A DNA stretch of 64,000 nt from Rikenellaceae bacterium (GTDB lineage Bacteria; Bacteroidota; Bacteroidia; Bacteroidales; Rikenellaceae), in NCBI GenBank assembly GCA_015059805.1, contig SUZO01000002.1:1-64000 (forward strand). The letters run 5' to 3'. Positions 48,079 to 56,206 of the stretch are shown piece after piece. The translations under genes and the position numbers were made by a program. Under the pieces are notes generated by a model that ran no database searches, was not told the DNA's origin, and saw only the letters and a program-made list of their open reading frames with translations. Position 1 is the stretch's first letter. Each line of letters begins with the position of its first letter.

Positions 48079-48876
48079 TTACAGACCAACAAAAGAGAGC
48101 AAAGCCTGAGCGCACTGTTGTGGCTGCTCAATAAAACTCATGTGACCTGAGTTATCCATCCACACCACTTTGGCTTGTGGGTGAGCCTCGGCTATGGACT
48201 GAGCTACAGCTTCGGGGATATACTCATCCTTGCGACCAAAGATAAAGAGCTGCGGCACAGAGAGTTGTCGGAGCATATCATTCTGATCCTTACGACTCAT
48301 CATACCGCCAAGCAGTGCCACAATGCCATCATCCTCAGTCATGTGCACAATCTCCTCAAGGTCCTCAATAACATCTTTGCATCTCGCGCGATTATCTGCA
48401 GCAAATCCCGCCCCTGGGGCTGTATGTGCTAATAGCTCCTTTTTGCCAGACTTTACAAGAGCTATTTCGCGCTCGCGGTTCTTGCGTTTCTCCTCGCTAT
48501 CTGGATTAGGCGTTGAGTGGAGTAGTACCACACCCTCCACCTGCTCAGGATGCCTTTCACAGAGGGCAAGAGCGACATATCCACCCATAGAGTGACCGAC
48601 AATATAGGCACTTTCAATACCCAATGCCTTAAGCGCAGCTGATACGACGTCTGCAAGATAGTCCATCGTGTGAACGCTACCCTTGACTTCAGAGATTCCA
48701 TGCCCTGGAAGGTCGAGCGTTATAACTCGCACACTCTTGTATATCAGCGGGATAAACTCCTCCCAGACCAACATACTCTCTAAATATCCGTGCAGTAAAA
48801 CTACACACTTCTCACCCTTCTCAGAGTCACATAAGTGTAGGGCTGTGTCGCCCGCCATTATAAATTTTTCAACCAT
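48079..48876 (-). CDS. Alpha/beta hydrolase
   Basis: [75 protein letters not shown]. Confidence 0.92.
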   Translation of the reverse strand: MVEKFIMAGDTALHLCDSEKGEKCVVLLHGYLESMLVWEEFIPLIYKSVRVITLDLPGHGISEVKGSVHTMDYLADVVSAALKALGIESAYIVGHSMGGYVALALCERHPEQVEGVVLLHSTPNPDSEEKRKNREREIALVKSGKKELLAHTAPGAGFAADNRARCKDVIEDLEEIVHMTEDDGIVALLGGMMSRKDQNDMLRQLSVPQLFIFGRKDEYIPEAVAQSIAEAHPQAKVVWMDNSGHMSFIEQPQQCAQALLSFVGL

Positions 48877-48959
48877 AATTCTCTAAAATCGTAAACAACG
48901 ACTCAAAATTACAAAAAAAATCGTAACTTTGAACGATTTATATAGACTTTGCAAGCACA

Positions 48960-49898
48960 ATGAAGATTAACTACATAAAGTGTCACGGCTCAGGCAACGA
49001 GTTTGTAATGATAGACTCTACTGTGCAGGTGGTAGATGATACTCTGCTACCGATACTCTCTAAGGCTGTATGCGACAGAGAGTTAGGTATTGGTGCTGAC
49101 GGCATTCTGCTACTGGTGCAGAATGCTGAGGGTCTATATGGCATGCGAATGTTCAACCCCGATGGCTCGGAGGCTGAGATGTGTGGCAATGGCATCCGTT
49201 GCATCGCCCGCCTTGCGGAGCAGTATGTCGGTTGTAGCCACTTTGACCTCACCTCTGGTGGGAAAGTCTACCCTACGGCTCGCTATGCTCCAATTTATGG
49301 AGATATTCCAACATACGGCGTTGAGATTGGGGCCAATCTACTGAGCAAAGACTTTGCCTTTATCCCTGCCGAGCAGAGTGGCTTTATTAACGGCATTATT
49401 GAGCCGCTACATCCGACACTGCACTGGACAGCTATATCAGTAGGCAATCCACATATTATCGCTGTGGTTAATACTATAGACATCACCCTGCTTGAGCAGC
49501 TTGGTGAGCGAGTAAAGACTCTCCACAACACATTCCCTAACGGTGTGAATATCAGTATGGTAGAGCTTCGTGATAAGAATAGGATTTTTGTTACGACCTT
49601 TGAGCGCGGTGCGGGCATAACCCCATCATGTGGAACGGCAATGACCAGCTCGGCAACGGCTATGGCTCTGCAGGGACTCTGTGACTATGGTGTAGAGATT
49701 GTTGTTGAGAATCGCGGAGGTATGGTGCGCTGCCTTTGCTCAAACGAGCATGGGCCGAAAACGACCCTTATTGGAAATGCGAGCTATACAGAGCGTGGCG
49801 AGATTGACTTTGACGGCAAAACTTTTGCATTCCGTTGTTGTGGTGTTATGGGTGACGAGATAGAGGCGTGGAACTCATTTTTACAGAGTAGAGAGTAG
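48960..49898 (+). CDS. dapF: Diaminopimelate epimerase
   Basis: KINYIKCHGSGNEFVMID; EAEMCGNGIRCIARL; FERGAGITPSCGTAMTSSATAM. Confidence 0.96.
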   Translation: MKINYIKCHGSGNEFVMIDSTVQVVDDTLLPILSKAVCDRELGIGADGILLLVQNAEGLYGMRMFNPDGSEAEMCGNGIRCIARLAEQYVGCSHFDLTSGGKVYPTARYAPIYGDIPTYGVEIGANLLSKDFAFIPAEQSGFINGIIEPLHPTLHWTAISVGNPHIIAVVNTIDITLLEQLGERVKTLHNTFPNGVNISMVELRDKNRIFVTTFERGAGITPSCGTAMTSSATAMALQGLCDYGVEIVVENRGGMVRCLCSNEHGPKTTLIGNASYTERGEIDFDGKTFAFRCCGVMGDEIEAWNSFLQSRE

Positions 49899-49900
49899 TA

Positions 49901-52276
49901 ATGAAGCGAATGGTTGCATATCTTTTGACATTTTTGGCGGCGATAGCTCTATCGTCGTGCAATGTTACGCGCAACCTTCCTGAGGATAGCTACCTACTGC
50001 AACGAGTGTTGGTGCAGACCGACAGCGAGGCTGAGCGCGAGCAGCGCATAACCTCAGAGGATGTCTACAAATATATCCGCCAAACTCCAAACAAGCACTT
50101 CCTGGGCACAAACTTCTACGTCGAGGTCTACAACCTTGCCAACCCCGAGAAGGATAACTGGTGGAACAACCTCAAGCGCCGCATCGGCGAGGAGCCGGTA
50201 CTGTTTGATATGAATCAGACCGAGAAGTCGGCTGAGAACCTGAAGATATACCTTGACTCGCGTGGTTACTTCTCCTCAAATGTCGCCTATAGCATTGATA
50301 CGACCTACCGTCGCAAGAGGGCGAAGGTTATCTACTCCCTAAAGCAGGGCAAACCATACATTATTGACAACATAAAGTATGAATTTAGGGATCGCTTCCT
50401 TGAGCCTATCCTACTACCAGATAGCGTTAATCGCCTGATACATAGTGGCGACATCTTCAACATTGCCACCCTGGATGCCGAGCGCGAGCGTATAGCAGCA
50501 CTGCTTAAAAACCGAGGTTACTACGACTTCTCGGTAAACAATATCTCATATATTGCCGACACGCTTAATGAGCCATATCGCGTAGCGCTGACGATGATTG
50601 TAAAGCAGAAGTTGGCTGGCTACACCCCTCGTGGTGAGGCTATTTATGACAATAATGCCGTCTATCGTCTGCGAAATATAGAGGTCGTTCCAGGTTATAA
50701 CGCTGTGAAGGATAAGGGCGAGGAGAATTATATGTTTAGCTTTGACACAACGACCTATAATGGTCTAACTATCCTCTTTGACGGCAAACGTCCATATATC
50801 CGCCCTAAGGTACTGCGCCCAGCGCTGCCACTATACTCTGGTGCGATATACAACCACTCCCATGTGCAACGAACATACAACAACCTGTTGCAGATGGGAT
50901 TTAAGAGTGCGCGAGTCTCTTTTAGCGAGCTATCTGACTCACTGTATAAACATAAGAACTACCTGACCTATGTCGGAGGCTCAGATTCGGTACTACTGAA
51001 CTACACCCGTGAGAGATATTTGGATTGCAAGATTCTCTGCACTCCATCACTCAAGCAGAGCCTTAAGGCAGAGCTTGAAGGCTCTACCACCTCAAGCTTT
51101 TATGGCGTAAAGGCTACGTTAGGATACCAAAATAGAAATATCTTCCGCGGTGCTGAGATGCTTGAGCTTACAGGTACTGTGGGTTATGAGTATATGAAGG
51201 CTCCCGATGCCCTACGCCGTAGCGCTATAGAGTTTGGACTCTCGGCAGGACTCTCCTTCCCACGCTTTCTATTCTTCCGCACCTCAGGTTTAAGCCCTCT
51301 CACCGCTCCAAAGACGCGCTTTGAGGTCTCTTATAACCATCAGAATAGACCATACTACCGCCGCGACTTGTCAAGTATTATCTGGTCCTACTCTTGGCGC
51401 AATATGCAGAACTCATCGTTTGTTGTGCGCCCGATAAGTATCAACTGGGTTAATGTGGGCTATATCAACCAAGATTACTTCAACTCGTTGCAGAATGAGT
51501 ACCTAAAGCGAAGCTACGAGTCACAACTTATCGTTGGACTCTCAGGCTCGTATACATACAACAACCCTCGCGCAGAGAGTTCACTCAACCAGACCCTTGT
51601 GCGCGTGAATGGAGAGGTGGCAGGAAATACTGTAGATGGGTTGATGCACCTCTTCTCAAAGCCAGTAGCGGGACAGGACTACTACAACTTCCTCGGCATC
51701 CGCTACTCACAGTACTTCCGCGTAGATATTAACGCCTCGCAGCGCGTAATGTTAGGCGAGAAGAGCGCCTTTGCAGCACGCCTATATGCAGGTTTTGGTG
51801 TGGCGTATGGAAACTCTCAGGCTATACCATTTGACCGTATGTTCTACTCTGGCGGTAGCAACAGCATGCGAGGTTGGGCGCCACGTACTTTGGGTCCAGG
51901 CTCAAGTCCACTGCCTGAGAATGTGGTCTATCCAACCCAGCTGGGAGATATGAAACTTGAGGCAAATATTGAGTTCCGATTCCCGATATGGGGTATGTTC
52001 CATGGCGCGACATTCTTTGATGTTGGAAATATTTGGTATATGGGGCGTGATGGTGTAGAGTACCCCGACAGTTCAGTGTTCCACTTTAAGGATTTCTATA
52101 AACAGTTAGGCTTCAATACTGGTATCGGTATTCGCCTTGATATTAAATTTGCCATACTCCGTCTGGATTGGGGTATACAGCTACACAACCCTAACAAGCC
52201 AGCTGGAGAGCGGTGGATTCACAACTTCAAGTGGAAAAATACCTCGCTCAACTTCGGCGTAGGTTACCCATTCTAA
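49901..52276 (+). CDS. BamA/TamA-like outer membrane protein
   Basis: Lipoprotein-like N-terminus (LSSCNVTRNLPEDSYLL), POTRA-like repeats, beta-barrel with FYSGGSNSMRGWAPRTLGPGS and C-terminal LNFGVGYPF. Confidence 0.9.
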   Translation: MKRMVAYLLTFLAAIALSSCNVTRNLPEDSYLLQRVLVQTDSEAEREQRITSEDVYKYIRQTPNKHFLGTNFYVEVYNLANPEKDNWWNNLKRRIGEEPVLFDMNQTEKSAENLKIYLDSRGYFSSNVAYSIDTTYRRKRAKVIYSLKQGKPYIIDNIKYEFRDRFLEPILLPDSVNRLIHSGDIFNIATLDAERERIAALLKNRGYYDFSVNNISYIADTLNEPYRVALTMIVKQKLAGYTPRGEAIYDNNAVYRLRNIEVVPGYNAVKDKGEENYMFSFDTTTYNGLTILFDGKRPYIRPKVLRPALPLYSGAIYNHSHVQRTYNNLLQMGFKSARVSFSELSDSLYKHKNYLTYVGGSDSVLLNYTRERYLDCKILCTPSLKQSLKAELEGSTTSSFYGVKATLGYQNRNIFRGAEMLELTGTVGYEYMKAPDALRRSAIEFGLSAGLSFPRFLFFRTSGLSPLTAPKTRFEVSYNHQNRPYYRRDLSSIIWSYSWRNMQNSSFVVRPISINWVNVGYINQDYFNSLQNEYLKRSYESQLIVGLSGSYTYNNPRAESSLNQTLVRVNGEVAGNTVDGLMHLFSKPVAGQDYYNFLGIRYSQYFRVDINASQRVMLGEKSAFAARLYAGFGVAYGNSQAIPFDRMFYSGGSNSMRGWAPRTLGPGSSPLPENVVYPTQLGDMKLEANIEFRFPIWGMFHGATFFDVGNIWYMGRDGVEYPDSSVFHFKDFYKQLGFNTGIGIRLDIKFAILRLDWGIQLHNPNKPAGERWIHNFKWKNTSLNFGVGYPF

Positions 52277-52291
52277 CAATAAATAGATGCT

Positions 52292-54163
52292 ATGACTCAT
52301 ATTGAATATAAGTACCTCAACAGAGTAGAGACCCCAGCTGACTTGCGACAGCTCACTATAGACGAACTTCCGCGCTATTGTGAGGAGCTACGCCAGTATA
52401 TTATAGAGCAGTGCGCCGTAAACCCTGGTCACCTCGCCTCATCACTTGGCGCTGTAGAGATTGCTGTGGCTGTTCACTATGTCTACGATACCCCTACCGA
52501 TAAACTTATCTGGGACGTGGGACATCAGGCATACGCCCATAAGATTATCACCTCTCGCCGCGATGCCTTCACCACTAACCGCAAACTCAACGGCATTAGT
52601 GGCTTCCCTCGCATGGCAGAGAGTGAGTATGACGCCTTTGGTGCTGGTCACGCATCTGTATCTATATCGGCAGCATTGGGTATGGTTAAGGCTGCACAAC
52701 TGCGCGGTGAGCAGTTTAAGACTATCGCTGTTATCGGCGATGGCTCAATGACTGGCGGTCTTGCCTTTGAGGGTCTGAATAACGCTGGAGCTGATAAGAA
52801 TAACGACCTGCTTGTTATCCTTAACGACAACAATATGGCTATTGACCACGCTACAGGCGCTCTGAATGACTACCTGCTGCGCATGTCTACATCTAAGAGC
52901 TATAACCGCTTTAAGCAGGGGCTCTGGTCGCTCTTTTCGCACATTCCACCACTGCTACGTCTCTGTCAAAAGGCGGGCAATGCCATTAAGCACGGACTGC
53001 TGCAAAATAGCAACCTCTTTGAGAGCTTCGGCTTCAGATATTTCGGTCGCATAGATGGGCACGACGTAAAACAACTTGTTCGCACCCTTACCGCCCTGAA
53101 GGATATACACTCACCAAAGCTGCTGCACGTAATGACAACCAAGGGACATGGTTACCAACCTGCCGAGCAAGATCTTACTGTTTGGCACGCCCCTGGTCGC
53201 TTTAACCCCGACACTGGCGAGCGCATTAAGAGCGCAAGTGACAAGGCTCGCTATCAAGATGTCTTTGGACATACACTGCTTCAACTTGCGGAGCAGGATA
53301 GCCGTATCGTGGGCGTTACGCCAGCAATGCCAACGGGCTGCTCACTCAATATTATGATGGAGAAGATGCCTGAGCGATGCTTTGACGTTGGTATTGCTGA
53401 GGCTCATGCCGTAACCTTCTCCGCAGGTCTTGCTGCAGCGGGTCAAGTACCTTTCTGTAATATCTACTCAACCTTTATGCAGCGTGCCTACGACAGTATT
53501 ATCCACGATGTGGCACTGCAACGCCTGCCTGTCGTCCTCTGCCTTGACCGCGGAGGTATCGTGGGCGAGGATGGTGCCACACACCACGGAGTATTTGACC
53601 TCGCATACCTTAGCTGTATCCCAAATATGATTGTTGCCGCACCGAGTGACGAGCTGGAGCTGAGAAACTTGATGTACACCGCCCTCAAGAGCGGCTCACC
53701 ATTCGCTATCCGTTATCCTCGTGGCGAGGGTCGCGGCGTGGAGTGGATGAACGCACCATTTGAAGAGCTACCTATCGGCAAGGGTAGACAACTACGCGAG
53801 GGAGAGGATGTCGCTGTGCTCGCTATTGGTAAAACATGCAACTTCGCCCTTGAGGCTGCTCAGGCAGCACAGACTGAGGGACACTCTGTTGCTGTCTACG
53901 ACTTGCGCTACGCTAAACCGCTTGATTGTGAGATGATTAAGAGTGTCGGCAGCCGCTTTAGCAGAATTATCACCGTAGAGGATGGCGTACTGCGCGGTGG
54001 CGTTGGCGAGGCTATTACAAAGGTGCTTACAGATGCAGGTAGTCGTGCAAAGATTACAACTCTGGGCATTGACGACACCTTTATTGAGCAAGGCACCCCT
54101 GCCCAGCTCTACAATCTCTGCGGATACGACGCTCAAGGCATACTCAAAGTGATAAAATCGTAA
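52292..54163 (+). CDS. dxs: 1-deoxy-D-xylulose-5-phosphate synthase
   Basis: PGHLASSLGAVEIAVAVHYVYDTPTDKLIWDVGHQAYAHKI; VIGDGSMTGGLAFEGLNNAG; LDRGGIVGEDGATHHGVFDLAYL. Confidence 0.97.
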   Translation: MTHIEYKYLNRVETPADLRQLTIDELPRYCEELRQYIIEQCAVNPGHLASSLGAVEIAVAVHYVYDTPTDKLIWDVGHQAYAHKIITSRRDAFTTNRKLNGISGFPRMAESEYDAFGAGHASVSISAALGMVKAAQLRGEQFKTIAVIGDGSMTGGLAFEGLNNAGADKNNDLLVILNDNNMAIDHATGALNDYLLRMSTSKSYNRFKQGLWSLFSHIPPLLRLCQKAGNAIKHGLLQNSNLFESFGFRYFGRIDGHDVKQLVRTLTALKDIHSPKLLHVMTTKGHGYQPAEQDLTVWHAPGRFNPDTGERIKSASDKARYQDVFGHTLLQLAEQDSRIVGVTPAMPTGCSLNIMMEKMPERCFDVGIAEAHAVTFSAGLAAAGQVPFCNIYSTFMQRAYDSIIHDVALQRLPVVLCLDRGGIVGEDGATHHGVFDLAYLSCIPNMIVAAPSDELELRNLMYTALKSGSPFAIRYPRGEGRGVEWMNAPFEELPIGKGRQLREGEDVAVLAIGKTCNFALEAAQAAQTEGHSVAVYDLRYAKPLDCEMIKSVGSRFSRIITVEDGVLRGGVGEAITKVLTDAGSRAKITTLGIDDTFIEQGTPAQLYNLCGYDAQGILKVIKS

Positions 54164-54251
54164 AAAATCAAAAAAAACCTCCAAAATATTTGGATGATAA
54201 AAAAATTTGCCCTACCTTTGCACCGCTATTGAGAAAGATAGCGACTTGTAG

Positions 54252-54338
54252 GCCCAGGTGGTGGAATTGGTAGACACGCTACTTTGAGGGGGTAGTGGGC
54301 ATTAGCCCGTGTGAGTTCGAGTCTCGTCCTGGGCACCA
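54252..54338 (+). tRNA. tRNA-Leu (anticodon GAG), CCA encoded
   Basis: gcccaggtggtggaattggtagacacgctactttgagggggtagtgggcattagcccgtgtgagttcgagtctcgtcctgggcacca. Confidence 0.96.
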
Positions 54339-54344
54339 AAGGCA

Positions 54345-54374
54345 AAAAGAGTTGGAAATCCAACTCTTTTTTTG
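54345..54374 (+). terminator. Terminator after tRNA-Leu
   Basis: aaaaagagttgg-aaat-ccaactctttttttg. Confidence 0.85.
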
Positions 54375-54451
54375 TTTTGGTATCTATGCTGGTGGGCGGC
54401 TCTAAAACAAAAGAAGGGCTCAGTCTGAAATTCCGGTGGGGCGAAAAAAAA

Positions 54452-55396
54452 TCATGCAAAAATAGTAGCTAAACGAAATATGAAGAAAGGGATGTCACTG
54501 ACGCCGCGGAATTGATTTCTGAATGCTTTGACTTTTGCATTGAAACTCTCCGCTGAGGCGTTTGTTGAGCGGTTTTCAAAGTAGTTTGCTATTGTGCCGT
54601 AGTTATTCTGCATTGTTTGTATCACCGAATTAAAGAACTTTGAGTTTAGCTTCTCTACCTCCTCATACCATCGAGCGAGTTTTGTCAGTGCTACACCCTT
54701 ATTGCATCGCATATTAAATATATCAGTGAGTTTCATTGATACATCATATGCTTGCTCAATAGCAGGGTATTCTCTGAATAGTATTTCTGCTCTACGCCTT
54801 TGCGATTCAGTCCATTTAGAGCGGTGTTTCATCACTATATGTCGGCTACGGGCGAGGAGCTGACGACGAGTATCGCCATTTTCAAAGGTGTGAGGTATAA
54901 ATCTTCGACCTAACTCCTTTGCTAAAGCAATCTCTTGATTCTCTTGGTCTATAGCTTGCCAGCGATAATCTACTCTTAAATCAGATATTGCCTCGTTCAT
55001 AAGCTTCTGTACATGGAAACGGTCAGATACGATTGTTGCATTTGGAAAAGCGCGCTTGGCTATTAAGCGCATTGAAGGGCTTAAATCAATAGTTATCTCC
55101 TTTACTTTGAGTCGTTTAGTGCGTGGTAGTTTTGATAGGTAGTGTATTACATCGTCGCTCTTTGTGCCTTGGATCATCGCTACGAGTGAGCCTCTACCTC
55201 CGTGTGCAGATTTGTTTGTGAGGATAGTGTATAGTTCTCCTTGTGATAAACAGGTTTCATCCATCGAGAGCCGCTCGCCGATGTTCTCTTTGAAGAGTAC
55301 ATATTCCGAAGCGTGATAACGCTGCTCCCACACTTCGTAACTACTAAGAAAGAACTTATACCAGAATGATAACTTCTTGCCGTCTACACCATACAT
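54452..55396 (-). CDS. ISL3-family transposase, catalytic part
   Basis: SMDETCLSQGELYTILTNK; ITIDLSPSMRLIAKRAFPNATIVSDRFHVQKLMNEAISDLRVDYR; NRSTNASAESFNAKVKAFRNQFRGV. Same-frame coding extends upstream of the ATG (KESIESNSVSIRTIGR). Confidence 0.93.
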   Translation of the reverse strand: MYGVDGKKLSFWYKFFLSSYEVWEQRYHASEYVLFKENIGERLSMDETCLSQGELYTILTNKSAHGGRGSLVAMIQGTKSDDVIHYLSKLPRTKRLKVKEITIDLSPSMRLIAKRAFPNATIVSDRFHVQKLMNEAISDLRVDYRWQAIDQENQEIALAKELGRRFIPHTFENGDTRRQLLARSRHIVMKHRSKWTESQRRRAEILFREYPAIEQAYDVSMKLTDIFNMRCNKGVALTKLARWYEEVEKLNSKFFNSVIQTMQNNYGTIANYFENRSTNASAESFNAKVKAFRNQFRGVSDIPFFIFRLATIFA

Positions 55397-55424
55397 ACGA
55401 CCTATGGTGCGGATGCTTACGCTA

Positions 55425-55781
55425 TTACTCTCTATAGACTCCTTTTAAAAAAGCTGCGAACTCCGCAGTAATCTGAGTGCCTAAATGAGTCAGGTCATAA
55501 CTATTTGTAAAGACTTTGCCCGTACTCTTTTCAAGCCACTTACGACGACGAATATGCAGAAAAACAGGCTTGCCTCTAAGCGGAAAATCTTGTATAATAC
55601 TCTGTTCGGTAAAACCCTTACTCTCATAACCGACACTCTTTGGAGGTATGCGCTGCTCATCCAAAAACAGATGTACATCTACATCTGACACCTCGGTATG
55701 CACCAACTCAAAATAGTCGTATATCGCCCCTGGCAACAACAACTTCAACGGATCTTCTATTATATCTTTTCGCTTTCCCAT
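55425..55781 (-). CDS. ISAon1-type transposase N-terminal region protein
   Basis: Start 55781 (MGKRKDIIEDPLKLLLPGAIYDYFELVHTEV); RGKPVFLHIRRRKWLEKSTGKVFTNSYDLTHLGTQITAEFAAFLKGVYRE; overlaps the transposase in another frame. Confidence 0.85.
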   Translation of the reverse strand: MGKRKDIIEDPLKLLLPGAIYDYFELVHTEVSDVDVHLFLDEQRIPPKSVGYESKGFTEQSIIQDFPLRGKPVFLHIRRRKWLEKSTGKVFTNSYDLTHLGTQITAEFAAFLKGVYRE

Positions 55782-55899
55782 ACCGCAAAGATACAACTTT
55801 TTTCCACTTCGCCCCACCGGAATTTCAGACTGAGCCCTTCCTTTGTTTAGAGCATCTATTGCTGCAAATGAACTTGCACATAGATGCTCTAAAACAAAA

Positions 55900-55922
55900 A
55901 AAAAGGTGTCGTTTGACACCTT
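55900..55922 (-). terminator. Terminator after tRNA-Glu
   Basis: aaggtgtcg-ttt-gacacctt flanked by A9 on the plus strand (T9 on the minus). Confidence 0.75.
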
Positions 55923-55937
55923 CTTGCTCGCTTTTTG

Positions 55938-56009
55938 TAGTGGATAGGGGATTCGAACCCCTATGTCGTGCGTGAGAGGCACGTATCCTAGCCCTTAGAT
56001 GAATCCACC
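55938..56009 (-). tRNA. tRNA-Glu (anticodon CTC), CCA not encoded
   Basis: Reverse complement ggtggattcatctaagggctaggatacgtgcctctcacgcacgacataggggttcgaatcccctatccacta; loop ctctcac. Confidence 0.93.
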
Positions 56010-56206
56010 ATTGGTCTTATTGCGAGTGCAAAGATAAGGCAAATATTTTTCTCGTCCAAACTTTTTGAGAACTTTTTTCAGTTTTTTTTTGAAAATTCCC
56101 TGCTAAACCCTCTCACACCATCATTTTTGGCAGAAAATTGTCAACATATTCCCTTTTTCGGAATTTTATTTATATATTTGTTATCACAACCTAAACTTGA
56201 AATAAG

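Larger units (their letters stand above)
54416..55837 (-). mobile_element. ISL3-family (ISAon1-like) insertion sequence, about 1.42 kb
   Basis: Perfect 30-bp TIR GGGCTCAGTCTGAAATTCCGGTGGGGCGAA at 54416-54445 and inverted at 55808-55837, enclosing two transposase ORFs. Confidence 0.93.
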
